Notes: generated by a model from the sequence alone, not told the origin. 64,000 nucleotides of DNA from Methylophilales bacterium HTCC2181 (GCA_000168995.1 AAUX01000001.1:1116001-1180000), one strand, 5' to 3'. Positions 9,913 to 19,243 are shown, counted from the stretch's first letter. Made by a program: numbers and translations.

Positions 9913-10791
9913 TTAATAAATATCTTTATGATTTGATTGTGTTAGTTTTTTAATGTCTGGCCACTTTTCCCATACAGGCTTGCAGTTGGGTGGGATGATT
10001 TGTTTTTGACCCATTTGCCTAAAAGAAATCCCTGGCCCATGAAAATCTGAGCCGCAAGAAGCAAAAAATCCAAATTCATTCGCAATTTTAGCAAAATACT
10101 CTGTCTGAGACGGATCTTGGCTTCCTGATACAACTTCAATAGCCTCCCCTCCCGCAAGCTTAAAGTCGTTCATCAGTCTTGGATATAGTTTAGCACCCAT
10201 ATCGTACCGTCCTGGATGGGCGATCACTGCCACACCACCAGCACCTTTAATCCATGAAACAGCCTCTGTAAGATCTGCCCAAACATGCTCTACATATCCC
10301 GGTTTTCCTGGAGTTAAAAATTTTTTAAAGACCGATTTAACGTCTTTTGCGTGTCCTTTTTCAGCTAAATATTGAGCAAAATGAATTCTTCCGACAGAAC
10401 CATCCTTACAGTATGAGCGAGCCCCCTCTAGAGCTCCCATAATCCCAGCCATACCTAAGCCATGAGCGATTTTTATTGCTCTAGCATCCCTTCCTTCGCG
10501 AATTTTAGTTAAGCTATCAGCCAATGTGTAATTTTTGTGATCAAAATTAAGTCCTACAATATGTAAGGTTCTTTTTTGCCATGTAACAGAAATCTCAACA
10601 CCATTAATAAAGACCATACCAAGCGCACTTGCCTGTTCTCTCGCTTGAGGCAAACCATCAATATCATCATGATCTGTTAAAGCTAAAACTTGAACCCCTT
10701 TGCTGTGGGCGTACTTAACCAGCTCAGTTGGAGAAAAAAGTCCATCAGATATAGTAGAATGACAATGAAGGTCTATTATTGGAGTTATCAT
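9913..10791 (-). CDS. PHP-domain phosphoesterase (YciV/RNase AM-like)
   Basis: PHP-fold metal-dependent phosphoesterase of the YciV/TrpH type. The E. coli relative degrades short oligonucleotides and matures rRNA 5' ends. Metal-binding motifs are DLHCHSTISDG at residues 7-17, LTDHDD near residue 45, AHPGRYD near residue 195 and GSDFHGP near residue 250. A longer frame opens at 10806, but its codons contain a GAGG that sits 9 bases before the ATG at 10791, so that ATG (292 residues) is the likelier start. It diverges from yciB with a 59-base gap. The RNase role is inferred from the family. Confidence 0.85.
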   Translation of the reverse strand: MITPIIDLHCHSTISDGLFSPTELVKYAHSKGVQVLALTDHDDIDGLPQAREQASALGMVFINGVEISVTWQKRTLHIVGLNFDHKNYTLADSLTKIREGRDARAIKIAHGLGMAGIMGALEGARSYCKDGSVGRIHFAQYLAEKGHAKDVKSVFKKFLTPGKPGYVEHVWADLTEAVSWIKGAGGVAVIAHPGRYDMGAKLYPRLMNDFKLAGGEAIEVVSGSQDPSQTEYFAKIANEFGFFASCGSDFHGPGISFRQMGQKQIIPPNCKPVWEKWPDIKKLTQSNHKDIY

Positions 10792-10850
10792 AGCTTGATA
10801 CCTCATTATATTAGCTATTTACAACTAACGATAGGTGTTAAATTTTATTT

Positions 10851-11381
10851 ATGCAAAAATTTCTTTTTGATTTACTTCCCATTATCTTATTTTTTATTGC
10901 TTTTAAATTTTATGATATTTTTACTGCAACTGCCGTTGCTATTATCGCGACGCTTCTCCAAATCGTATATGTTTTTTTAAAAAATAAAACGGTTGAAAAA
11001 GTTCTTTTATTTAACGGGGTAATGATTACATTCCTCGGAGGACTCACCATCCTCCTTCAAGATAAAATGTTCATAATGTGGAAGCCTTCGGTCATTTATT
11101 GGTGCTTTTCTCTTGCCCTCTTATTTTCAAATTATGTATTAAATAAAAATCTGGTGCGGATGATGTTGGGTAAGCAAGTAGAATTAAAAGATAGATTTTG
11201 GAATGTGATAAATTTAAACACAAGCATATTCTTTTCGTTACTTGGCTTTATCAATCTCTATATTGCCTATAACTTTAGCGAAGATACCTGGGTAAACTTT
11301 AAATTATTTGGTATAACCGGGCTTCTATTTATTTATATGATTTTTATAACGTTATACATCTCTAAAGCTAGTAAAGGATAA
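10851..11381 (+). CDS. yciB: Intracellular septation protein A family (YciB)
   Basis: Small polytopic inner-membrane protein (176 residues, about five membrane segments) of the YciB/IspA-septation family. It is linked in enterobacteria to division and envelope integrity. The typical opening FLFDLLPIILFFIAFKFYDI and the central KPSVIYWCF are present. It heads a run yciB-yciI-bolA-parvulin isomerase that is conserved in betaproteobacteria, with gaps of five bases, one base and then an 8-base overlap. Confidence 0.92.
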   Translation: MQKFLFDLLPIILFFIAFKFYDIFTATAVAIIATLLQIVYVFLKNKTVEKVLLFNGVMITFLGGLTILLQDKMFIMWKPSVIYWCFSLALLFSNYVLNKNLVRMMLGKQVELKDRFWNVINLNTSIFFSLLGFINLYIAYNFSEDTWVNFKLFGITGLLFIYMIFITLYISKASKG

Positions 11382-11386
11382 ATAAA

Positions 11387-11686
11387 ATGTGGTACGTCTT
11401 TAATGCGGCTGACGCAAAAAACAGTTTGGATGGTCGAACAAAATATAGGCCCGAACATCTAGCAAGGCTAAATATACTTATTAAAGAAGGAAGACTTTTG
11501 GTGGCTGGTGCCTATCCTGCAATAGATAATATAGATCCAGGGGGGAATGGCTATACAGGAAGTTTAATTATTGCGGATTTTGACTCTTTAAGTGAGGCTA
11601 AAAGCTGGGCTGATAAAGAGCCTTTTCTTTTACATGGGATTTATAGCTCGATCGACATCAAACCATTTAAAAAGAGCTTGCCATAA
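11387..11686 (+). CDS. yciI: YciI family protein
   Basis: 99-residue ferredoxin-like-fold protein of the YciI/YCII family. It begins MWYVFNAADAKNSLDGR and contains the conserved R-EHL (residues 21-26, RPEHLA) and the GSLIIADFDSLSEAKSWA block with a conserved aspartate and tryptophan. Family members form dimers with a His/Asp pair suggestive of catalysis, but no general reaction is established. The upstream neighbour is yciB and the downstream neighbour is bolA, as in many betaproteobacteria. Confidence 0.9.
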   Translation: MWYVFNAADAKNSLDGRTKYRPEHLARLNILIKEGRLLVAGAYPAIDNIDPGGNGYTGSLIIADFDSLSEAKSWADKEPFLLHGIYSSIDIKPFKKSLP

Positions 11687-11687
11687 G

Positions 11688-11942
11688 ATGATAGAAAAAA
11701 CTATAAAAGACAGGCTTACTTTTTTAAATGTTACTGCGCTTGAAATTGTCAATGAAAGTCACCTGCACCACGGTCATGCAGGTAATAACGGAGGGGCTCA
11801 TTTTAATGTGCTTATCAAAAGCCCTTTATTTATTGGTAAGACAAGAATGGAAAGGCATCGCATGGTTTATACGGCGCTTGAAGACCTTATTCCACAAACT
11901 ATTCATGCATTAAGCATCAAAACAGAGGTGCCGGATGATTAG
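11688..11942 (+). CDS. bolA: BolA family protein
   Basis: 84-residue BolA-type protein with a class II KH-like fold. Family members pair with monothiol glutaredoxins and bind iron-sulfur clusters, influencing iron handling and morphology. The motif ESHLHHGHAGNNGGAHFNV (residues 22-40) carries the conserved histidines, and RHRMVYTAL precedes the invariant HAL near residue 75. The frame stays open upstream to 11592 inside yciI, but the ATG at 11688 gives the family length and follows the yciI stop by one base. The stop overlaps the next gene by eight bases. Confidence 0.92.
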   Translation: MIEKTIKDRLTFLNVTALEIVNESHLHHGHAGNNGGAHFNVLIKSPLFIGKTRMERHRMVYTALEDLIPQTIHALSIKTEVPDD

Positions 11943-12723
11943 ATTGTACTTTTATTCTATTTTGGTTCTATCTGCCTTAATACACTCCTCATTTATAAAT
12001 GCTGAAATAGCATCGGTCAACGATAAACAAATAAAATCAAGCTATCTAGAATTCATAAAAACCGAAGTGAGCAAGCAGGGGCAGCAAGTAGACAAAAAGA
12101 TGGAGAGAACTATTGTCAACCGTTTAATCGATCTTGAAGTTATAAATCAAAAGGCACGATCATCTGGATTACTAAGCAATGAAAGGGTCGTGGCTCAAGC
12201 AGAACTATCAAACCAGGAATTAATATACACACTGTACCTTCAAGATTATATTATTAATAACCCTGTTACTGAAGAAGAGGTAGCAACAGCATACAATCAA
12301 TATAAAGCAGCCTTTAATGAAAGTGAGTTTAAGGCAAGCCACATTCTTCTTACCTCAAAAAATAAAGCCGAATTAATAATTAAAAAATTAGATGCAGGAG
12401 AAAGCTTCGGTGTATTGGCAAAAAAAGAATCTGAGGATAATGACACTAAAAACAATAATGGTGATTTGGGATGGTTTTCAAAAGAAACAATGGTCCAATC
12501 TATTTTTGATGCTGTTAAGAATACAGGCTCTGGGGAAATTTTCCCTAAACCAGTGAAAACACAGTTCGGTTGGCATGTCATTAAAGTGGATGATGTCAGG
12601 CCTTTGGAGGTAGAGACTTTTGCTCAAAAAGAAGAATTCATCAAAACAGAGCTTCAAAAAATTAAATTAAAACAACACCTGTCTTTATTAAGATCGGGTG
12701 CCAGAATATCTGTAGCTGAATAA
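11935..12723 (+). CDS. Exported parvulin-type peptidyl-prolyl isomerase
   Basis: Predicted periplasmic folding catalyst of 262 residues. A signal peptide (residues 1-23, ending SFINA) precedes a SurA/PrsA-like N-terminal helical region. A single PpiC rotamase domain follows around residues 125-222, with ASHILL, NGDLGWF and the TQFGWHVIKVDD ending typical of parvulins. It probably helps outer-membrane protein folding. It is distinct from SurA, which has two rotamase domains and normally sits beside lptD. It ends the yciB operon; the Fur-controlled feo promoter starts immediately after its stop. Confidence 0.9.
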   Translation: MIRLYFYSILVLSALIHSSFINAEIASVNDKQIKSSYLEFIKTEVSKQGQQVDKKMERTIVNRLIDLEVINQKARSSGLLSNERVVAQAELSNQELIYTLYLQDYIINNPVTEEEVATAYNQYKAAFNESEFKASHILLTSKNKAELIIKKLDAGESFGVLAKKESEDNDTKNNNGDLGWFSKETMVQSIFDAVKNTGSGEIFPKPVKTQFGWHVIKVDDVRPLEVETFAQKEEFIKTELQKIKLKQHLSLLRSGARISVAE

Positions 12724-12729
12724 ATATTC

Positions 12730-12758
12730 TTGTACATAAAAAAACTATCCTTTATAAT
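12730..12758 (+). promoter_or_regulatory. Sigma70-type promoter for feoAB
   Basis: TTGTAC at 12730-12735 and a perfect TATAAT at 12753-12758 are separated by 17 bases, placing the likely transcription start near 12765, about 27 bases before feoA. It is one of the best -35/-10 matches seen in the window. The -10 box overlaps the Fur site by two bases, so iron-loaded Fur would block RNA polymerase. Confidence 0.75.
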
Positions 12759-12775
12759 TGAGAATGATTCTCATT
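12757..12775. promoter_or_regulatory. Fur box upstream of feoAB
   Basis: The 19-base site contains GAGAATGATTCTCATT, a close match to classical Fur operators (alternating GATAAT/ATTATC half-sites) and nearly palindromic around TGAGAATGATTCTCA. It spans the predicted transcription start of feoAB. This predicts iron repression of ferrous iron uptake; the fur gene itself is not in the window. Confidence 0.8.
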
Positions 12776-12791
12776 TAACTAATTAACCACT

Positions 12792-13034
12792 ATGTCTCTG
12801 CTAAATAAATTGTCTCAATTGCCCGAAGGAAAATCGGGAATTATCAAAAATTTAACCTCTAACGATATTGTAAACGGCCGGTTAAAGGCTTTGGGGTTTG
12901 AGAAGAAAACTGTTATTAAAGTATTGCGAAAAGCTAAATATAAAGGCCCAATACACCTTCAAATTGGTTCTACTGAACTGATGATCAGAGAAAAAACTGC
13001 AAATGAAATATCCCTAGAACCTGCCAAAAGTTAA
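12792..13034 (+). CDS. feoA: Ferrous iron transport protein A
   Basis: Small cytoplasmic SH3-like protein (80 residues) that assists the FeoB permease. It starts MSLLNKLSQLPEGKSGIIKN and contains the family pattern of a central RLKALGF turn followed by basic strands. It lies one base before feoB, downstream of the Fur-overlapped promoter, so both are made when iron is scarce. No feoC is present. Confidence 0.92.
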   Translation: MSLLNKLSQLPEGKSGIIKNLTSNDIVNGRLKALGFEKKTVIKVLRKAKYKGPIHLQIGSTELMIREKTANEISLEPAKS

Positions 13035-13035
13035 C

Positions 13036-14781
13036 ATGAAAAAAATTGCTTTACTAGGCATGCCTAATACAGGCAAATCCACTTTATTCAATCAAATTAG
13101 CGGTTCTTCTGCCAAGGTTGGTAATTGGCCCGGAATAACGGTTGACCTTTATAGCGTAAAAACTCTTCTCAATGGTCAATTAACTGAGTTAATTGATCTT
13201 CCTGGAATTTACGACCTTAAAGGTTATTCAGAGGATGAAAAGGTGGTACATACTTTCTTAGACAAAAATAAAATAGATCAGGTCTTATTTGTCATCAATA
13301 GCACGCAGATAGACAGGCAGCTTAGTCTTGCATTAGACATTATAAAGCTTGGAATTCCTGTTCTAATAATTGCCAATATGATGGATGAAGCTAAAAAATT
13401 TGGTCTTACCTTTGATTTTGGTCTTCTTGAAAAACTAACGGGCTGCCCTGTAGTTCCCATAAGTGCAAAATACAAAACGGGCTTAGATCAATTAAACCAA
13501 AAGATTCTTGCTACCCAAGAGAAGTCTCATGTTTTTAATGGAAAAATATCAGCAAAAAAGATTATAAAAAAAACTGTGAAGTTTCCTGCTAAGCTAAATG
13601 ATAAGACGACTAAAAAGCTCGATAGCATATTTCTCCACCCCTACCTTGGTCTTCCAATATTTCTTTTAATCATCTATGGAATATTTCAATTAGTCTTTAC
13701 ATTAAGCGGGCCACTTCAAGAATACATGGCTACCATGCTATTTTATTTCGAAAAAAATGTTCTGCTTCAGCTTTTCACGGACAGCAATCCAATAATTAAA
13801 AGTTTTTTTATTGATGGAGTGTATTCTGGTGTCTCGACAGTAGCTGCATTTGTTCCAGTCATTGTTTTATTCTTTTTTGTTATGACTATTGTTGAAGATA
13901 GCGGTTATTTCTCAAGAGCAGCCTTTTTGATGGACAAGCTTATGGAGAAAATAGGTTTGGATGGTCGCGGTTTTGTAATGATGCTTATGGGTTTTGGTTG
14001 CAATGTTCCTGCGATCAGTGGGACAAAAATTATGCGCACAAAGGAAATGCGTTACCTGACAATGCTAGTAATACCCTTTTCTCTTTGTTCGGCTCGACTG
14101 CAAGTTTTCCTATTTATTGTATCGGCTTTTTTTGCTTCACATCAAGGTGCTCTGGTTCTATTCTTTATGTACTTATTAAGCTTCTTTTCAATATTTATTA
14201 CCGCTATTATGTTTAAAAATAAATATAAGAATGAAGAGCCGTTAATTTTGGAGCTTCCTCCCTATCGATTTCCAACAATAAAACAAATACTGTTTAGGGG
14301 TTGGCAAGAAGTGCGTTTTTTTCTTAAGCGTGCAACAAAATTTATTGTGTTCGGTGTTATAGCAGTTTGGGCTCTTACGCACTTTCCTGGCGAATATGAA
14401 GTTGCCAGTATTAATACCTATGCTGGTCAAATCGGAATATTCTTCAAGCCAATCTTTGCGCCAATTGGTATCGATAGCATTTTAATCATTGCCTTATTTT
14501 TTGGCTTTATTGCCAAAGAAATATTAATTGGTGCTCTTGCAGTTATATTTGGCCTTGAGGGACAAGCGCTGGGACAACATCTGGCAGAAATTTTAACGAA
14601 TGGGCAAGCAATTAGTTTTATGATATTTACTCTTATTTACACACCGTGTGTTGCATCTATTGCAACTATCAAGCATGAATCGAAAAATATTAGGCTTGCT
14701 TTAGTTTCTATTGTCTGGTCTTTGGCTCTAGCTTGGCTGATGAGCTTTATTTTTTACCAATCCTATAAATTCTTCATTTAA
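13036..14781 (+). CDS. feoB: Ferrous iron transporter FeoB (compact form)
   Basis: Inner-membrane Fe(II) permease with an N-terminal GTPase. G motifs are GMPNTGKST (8-16), the switch GITVD (33-37), DLPG (54-57) and NMMD (114-117). The two gate repeats follow: GFGCNVPAISGTK near residue 320 and the TPCVASIATIKHES region near residue 545. At 581 residues it is much shorter than E. coli FeoB (773). The linker helices after the G domain and the C-terminal cytoplasmic tail are reduced, but the core gates are intact, so it should work. It is co-transcribed with feoA. Confidence 0.95.
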   Translation: MKKIALLGMPNTGKSTLFNQISGSSAKVGNWPGITVDLYSVKTLLNGQLTELIDLPGIYDLKGYSEDEKVVHTFLDKNKIDQVLFVINSTQIDRQLSLALDIIKLGIPVLIIANMMDEAKKFGLTFDFGLLEKLTGCPVVPISAKYKTGLDQLNQKILATQEKSHVFNGKISAKKIIKKTVKFPAKLNDKTTKKLDSIFLHPYLGLPIFLLIIYGIFQLVFTLSGPLQEYMATMLFYFEKNVLLQLFTDSNPIIKSFFIDGVYSGVSTVAAFVPVIVLFFFVMTIVEDSGYFSRAAFLMDKLMEKIGLDGRGFVMMLMGFGCNVPAISGTKIMRTKEMRYLTMLVIPFSLCSARLQVFLFIVSAFFASHQGALVLFFMYLLSFFSIFITAIMFKNKYKNEEPLILELPPYRFPTIKQILFRGWQEVRFFLKRATKFIVFGVIAVWALTHFPGEYEVASINTYAGQIGIFFKPIFAPIGIDSILIIALFFGFIAKEILIGALAVIFGLEGQALGQHLAEILTNGQAISFMIFTLIYTPCVASIATIKHESKNIRLALVSIVWSLALAWLMSFIFYQSYKFFI

Positions 14782-14788
14782 CCAAACT

Positions 14789-14809
14789 AAAATCTGAGAG
14801 GATTTTTTT
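14789..14809 (+). terminator. Weak candidate terminator after feoB
   Basis: AAAATC (14789-14794), a six-base loop and GATTTT (14801-14806) can form a 6-bp, mostly A-T stem followed by T residues. The stem is weak, but the position just after the feoB stop and before purL fits an operon end. Confidence 0.35.
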
Positions 14810-14818
14810 ATAAAACAC

Positions 14819-14827
14819 TGATAAAAT
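14819..14827 (+). promoter_or_regulatory. Candidate extended -10 promoter for purL
   Basis: TGATAAAAT fits a TGn extended -10 element (TAAAAT at 14822-14827) with no good -35 box. It predicts a leader of about 35 bases before purL. In AT-rich DNA such a nonamer can occur by chance. Confidence 0.35.
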
Positions 14828-14868
14828 CGGGTTCTAAATTTAGCTTCTTTTATTTTAAATAAAATTCA

Positions 14869-17800
14869 ATGCATAAAAATATAATAACCTCTTTTGTCGG
14901 TACCAAGATCTTTTCCGATTTTCGCAAAGCTTCGCTGTTAAAAAAAATTCAAGAACTATATCCGGAAATTAATGATATAGATTCTGCCTACTTACACCTC
15001 GTTGAAACTAATGAGGAGCTAACCCCAACTGAATGTGATCGAATTAAACAAATTTTCGATTATAGAGCTTCACCTATTGCAGAGATTAAAATAAGTGCTA
15101 ATGCAATCTATATAGGCCCAAGGGTTGGCACAATATCACCTTGGAGCTCTCGAGCTACTGATATAGCCCTTCATTGTGATATAAATTTGATTCGAGCTGA
15201 ACGGTGTTCAGCGCTTTGGTTTTCCTGCACAAAGGAACTCGATAGCGATACTAAAGTTGCTCTCGGTAAGCTAATTTTTGATCGAATGACAGAGTCCATA
15301 TTTTTAGAGGAAATCGCAACCCACCAACTTTTCAGTCATCTTCCGCCAAAACCACTCGAACGGATTAATTTTCTTGGGGAGGGTATCAAGGCAATAAGAC
15401 ATTTCAGCAATAAAAATGGATTGGCGCTATCGGAGGATGAAATATCGTACCTTGCAGATCATTACCATGTATCTCAATCCAATCCGACAGATGCAGAGTT
15501 AATGATGTTTGCTCAAGCAAACTCAGAACATTGTCGGCATAAAATTTTTAATGCTAGCTGGTTTATTGATGGCATTGAACAAAAAGAATCGTTATTTGGC
15601 ATGATAAGAAATACTCATAAAAAATCGCCACATAAAACCATTGTTGCCTATTCAGACAACTCTTCTATTATACAAGGGCAAGAAATCCATCGTTTTTATT
15701 CTGATGTACAAGGTATTTACGAGCCACATCAGGAAATCACGCATTACCTAATGAAGGTTGAAACTCATAACCACCCAACAGCTATATCTCCTTTTTCAGG
15801 GGCAGCAACTGGATCAGGCGGGGAAATTAGAGATGAGGGGGCAACGGGAAGAGGGTCAAAACCGAAAGCTGGACTAGCAGGGTTCTCTGTGTCGAATCTA
15901 AATATACCTGGATTTAATCAAGACTGGGAAAGCCATGGTATTGGTCGTCCAGATCGGATTGCGTCCGCATTGCAAATAATGATAGATGGTCCGATTGGTG
16001 CAGCATCCTATAATAATGAATTCGGTAGGCCTAACATTCTAGGGTATTTTCGAACACTAGAGATAAAAGTAAATAATGAATGGAAGGGCTACCATAAACC
16101 CATTATGTTGGCTGGTGGTATTGGAAACATAAGTGACGCTCATACTGCAAAAGAACCGTTGTCGGAAAATAACCTTCTTATACAACTGGGAGGTCCAGCA
16201 ATGCTAATAGGCTTGGGTGGTGGTGCAGCATCAAGTATGGAAACCGGCACCAATCAAGAAAGCTTAGACTTTGATTCAGTTCAAAGGGGTAATCCTGAGC
16301 TTCAAAGAAGAGCCCAGGAGGTAATAGATAGGTGCTGGCAGATGGGAAAGGACAATCCCATTCTTAGTATTCATGATGTTGGTGCTGGCGGATTATCAAA
16401 TGCATTTCCCGAGCTAATTCATGATGGTGGTGTAGGAGCTATTTTTGATCTAAGGGCTATACATAATGAAGAGCTCAGTATGAGCCCTAAAGAGATATGG
16501 TCAAATGAAGCACAAGAAAGGTACGTGCTTGCTATAGATAAAAACAGTTTGAATATTTTTGAAGCAATATGTAAAAGAGAAAGGTGTCCTTTTGCTGTTG
16601 TAGGAAAAGCAACTAAAGAAAATAAATTAATTGTAGAGGACGGTTTGCTTAATGATATTCCTGTAAACATGGACCTTAATGTACTTCTTGGTAAACCACC
16701 CAAAATTATTAAGAAAATAAACTCTAAATTTCCCTTAACTAAAAAGTCTGATTTATCGTATCCTAAACTTTCAGTAAGCATTAAGAAAGTTCTCAATTAT
16801 CCTGCAGTTGCGAATAAAAGCTTTCTTATAACTATTGGAGATAGATCGGTGACAGGGTTAATTGCACAAGACCAAATGGTTGGGCCTTGGCAGGTACCTG
16901 TAAGCAATGTTGGAGTTACTAAATCAGATTTTCAAGGGTCTTTAGGTGAGGCTTTTGCTGTAGGTGAAAAAGCTCCTATAGCAATAACTAATGCTCCAGC
17001 ATCTGCAAGAATGGCAGTTGGCGAAGCATTAACTAATATAGCAGCTAGCTTCATCAATGACATAAGTGATATTAAGCTTTCGGCTAACTGGATGTCTTCT
17101 GCAGGAAATGATGAAAATGATTTTGCTTTATTTGAGTCGGTCAAGACTATTGGAATGGATTTATGCCCAAAACTAGGAATTAGCATACCTGTCGGGAAAG
17201 ACTCCATGTCAATGCAAACTAAGTGGGGTGATGGTGAAGAAAAAAATGTAGCCTCACCAATGTCTGTAGTGATTACCGCCTTTAGTGAATGTCCTGATGT
17301 AACAAAAACACTAACCCCACAGCTTGAAAACAATGAAAAAACGACATTGCTATTTATTGATCTAGCTGCTGGAAAAACAAGGATGGGCGGATCATCACTC
17401 AATCTTGTGAATCAATTAGTTAGTGGTAAAACTCCTGATCTAGAAAACCCTGAGTTTTTTAAAAAGTTTTTTCATCTCATCCAAACTCTTAACAAAGAAA
17501 ATAATATTTTAGCCTACCATGATCGTTCCGATGGAGGGCTTATTACGACATTACTTGAAATGGCTTTTGCAGGGCATTGTGGGTTAGATATTCAGCTCGG
17601 AAAGTTAGATGAGATTGCTTTATTGGAGTACTTATTTAATGAGGAATTGGGCGTTGTCATACAGGTTGATAATAGTAAATTGAAGTTTGTAACAGCTAGT
17701 ATTGAAGATGCATTAGGCCATTCTGTTTACCCAATTGGGAGACCAACAAACAATCAATTAATTACCGTTACAGTTAACGGCAAGAAAGAATTTCAAGAAA

Positions 17801-18747
17801 CAAGGGCCAACTTACAAAGTTGGTGGTCGGAAACAAGTTATCACATTCAATCACTTCGTGATAATCCAAAAACCTCCAAAGAAGAATACGAAAACATTCA
17901 CCATAATAATGATCCCGGGATTAATCCGCAAATACACTTTGAGGTTCCACAAGTAATTCATTTCAATAAAATTAAGCCTAAAATTGCAATACTCCGAGAA
18001 CAAGGTATTAACGGACATAGCGAAATGGCTGCTGCATTTTATTATGCGGGATTTGAAGCACATGATGTCCATATGTCAGACATTATCTCAGGGGCAAAAG
18101 TGCTTAGGGACTATCAAGCTTTAGCTGCTTGCGGAGGTTTTTCCTATGGGGATGTTTTAGGGGCAGGACAAGGCTGGGCTAAATCCATTCTATTAAATGA
18201 AAAATTACGGGATCAATTCCAAGCATTTTTCCATCGAGAAAACACCTTAACCCTTGGGGTCTGTAATGGATGTCAAATGCTAAGCCATATTAAAGAATTA
18301 ATACCGGGGACTGATTGTTGGCCTAATTTTATAAAAAATGAATCGGAACAATTTGAAGCACGTTTTTTAAGTGTGTTAATTGAAAAAAACAACTCTCCAT
18401 TTTTAGATGGTATGGAAGGAAGCATTCTTCCTGTCGCCATTGCTCATGGTGAAGGAAGAGTTAATTTTAGTAATGCGAGTCAATTGCATGAAGCCGTGAA
18501 GGGAAATTTTATTACTCTTAAGTATGTTGATAATAATAATCAGGGAACTTTAAGGTATCCCTACAATCCAAACGGTTCAGTATTGGGGATAACAGGTTTA
18601 AGTTCAACTGATGGCCGGGCTCTTATTATGATGCCTCACCCTGAAAGAGTATTTAAATCAGATCAAAATTCATGGCATCCAAAAGGATGGAATGAATATG
18701 GTCCTTGGTATAGAATGTTTGCCAACGCAAATAATTTTTTTGCATAA
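14869..18747 (+). CDS. purL: Phosphoribosylformylglycinamidine synthase
   Basis: Large single-chain FGAM synthase (1292 residues), the glutamine- and ATP-dependent fourth step of purine synthesis. The N-terminal PurS-like part is followed by two AIRS-type halves: MKVETHNHPTAISPF with the FSGAATGSGGEIRDEGATGRG loop near residue 320, and the second half with GKDSMSMQTKW. A C-terminal class I glutaminase has the nucleophile in GVCNGCQML near residue 1135 and a late PHPERVF. The length is normal for the proteobacterial form. It probably has its own promoter, and an exported ankyrin gene follows after 13 bases. Confidence 0.97.
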   Translation: MHKNIITSFVGTKIFSDFRKASLLKKIQELYPEINDIDSAYLHLVETNEELTPTECDRIKQIFDYRASPIAEIKISANAIYIGPRVGTISPWSSRATDIALHCDINLIRAERCSALWFSCTKELDSDTKVALGKLIFDRMTESIFLEEIATHQLFSHLPPKPLERINFLGEGIKAIRHFSNKNGLALSEDEISYLADHYHVSQSNPTDAELMMFAQANSEHCRHKIFNASWFIDGIEQKESLFGMIRNTHKKSPHKTIVAYSDNSSIIQGQEIHRFYSDVQGIYEPHQEITHYLMKVETHNHPTAISPFSGAATGSGGEIRDEGATGRGSKPKAGLAGFSVSNLNIPGFNQDWESHGIGRPDRIASALQIMIDGPIGAASYNNEFGRPNILGYFRTLEIKVNNEWKGYHKPIMLAGGIGNISDAHTAKEPLSENNLLIQLGGPAMLIGLGGGAASSMETGTNQESLDFDSVQRGNPELQRRAQEVIDRCWQMGKDNPILSIHDVGAGGLSNAFPELIHDGGVGAIFDLRAIHNEELSMSPKEIWSNEAQERYVLAIDKNSLNIFEAICKRERCPFAVVGKATKENKLIVEDGLLNDIPVNMDLNVLLGKPPKIIKKINSKFPLTKKSDLSYPKLSVSIKKVLNYPAVANKSFLITIGDRSVTGLIAQDQMVGPWQVPVSNVGVTKSDFQGSLGEAFAVGEKAPIAITNAPASARMAVGEALTNIAASFINDISDIKLSANWMSSAGNDENDFALFESVKTIGMDLCPKLGISIPVGKDSMSMQTKWGDGEEKNVASPMSVVITAFSECPDVTKTLTPQLENNEKTTLLFIDLAAGKTRMGGSSLNLVNQLVSGKTPDLENPEFFKKFFHLIQTLNKENNILAYHDRSDGGLITTLLEMAFAGHCGLDIQLGKLDEIALLEYLFNEELGVVIQVDNSKLKFVTASIEDALGHSVYPIGRPTNNQLITVTVNGKKEFQETRANLQSWWSETSYHIQSLRDNPKTSKEEYENIHHNNDPGINPQIHFEVPQVIHFNKIKPKIAILREQGINGHSEMAAAFYYAGFEAHDVHMSDIISGAKVLRDYQALAACGGFSYGDVLGAGQGWAKSILLNEKLRDQFQAFFHRENTLTLGVCNGCQMLSHIKELIPGTDCWPNFIKNESEQFEARFLSVLIEKNNSPFLDGMEGSILPVAIAHGEGRVNFSNASQLHEAVKGNFITLKYVDNNNQGTLRYPYNPNGSVLGITGLSSTDGRALIMMPHPERVFKSDQNSWHPKGWNEYGPWYRMFANANNFFA

Positions 18748-18760
18748 ACAGGGGAAATAA

Positions 18761-19243
18761 ATGTACGAAATAATTAAAAAAGCTGCTTTATTAATGTTGG
18801 TCGTTTCGATGCAAGCTATTGCACTTAATGATTCTGAAGAAATGGAATTTGTTGGTGCGGTAAATGATGGGGATATCAAAATTGTTCAACGTTATGTTGA
18901 GACTATGAATGTAAATTTAGAGGACAGCTATTTCGCATGGACGCCCTTTCTTATGTCAGCGGCAAAGAACCAAATGGAAGTAATGAGATATTTGAAAGAC
19001 AATGGTGCAAACATGAACTATACGCATCCCGTAACAAGATTTAATGCTCTCCATCATGCTGCATTTAATGGTAATAAGGAGATGGTCAAGTATTTAATTG
19101 ATCTAGGAATTGAGCAAAAAAATCTCAAGGGTAATGTGACATTAATTCGCGCCCTTAACGAAGACAACAAAAAAGATATGGCAGAATTTCTTATCTCTCT
19201 TGGCATGAAAGACGATGGTTGCCAAGAAGATAGATGCTTCTAA
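18761..19243 (+). CDS. Exported ankyrin-repeat protein (short)
   Basis: 160-residue protein with a signal peptide (MYEIIKKAALLMLVVSMQAIA, split by the charged start and hydrophobic core) and then three to four ankyrin repeats. These are recognisable from TPFLMSAAKNQMEVMRYL, NALHHAAFNGNKEMVKYLI and the following TLIRALNEDNKK. The C-terminus carries two cysteines (GCQEDRCF) that could form a disulfide in the periplasm. A good Shine-Dalgarno (AGGGGA at 18750-18755) precedes the start. It sits between purL and a strong terminator. Ankyrin repeats bind proteins; the partner is unknown. Confidence 0.8.
   Translation: MYEIIKKAALLMLVVSMQAIALNDSEEMEFVGAVNDGDIKIVQRYVETMNVNLEDSYFAWTPFLMSAAKNQMEVMRYLKDNGANMNYTHPVTRFNALHHAAFNGNKEMVKYLIDLGIEQKNLKGNVTLIRALNEDNKKDMAEFLISLGMKDDGCQEDRCF

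Noticed and set aside
16932-17402. 156-codon open frame on the minus strand inside purL
   Set aside because: It is fully antisense to well-conserved PurL sequence, resembles no family I know, and has no independent signals.
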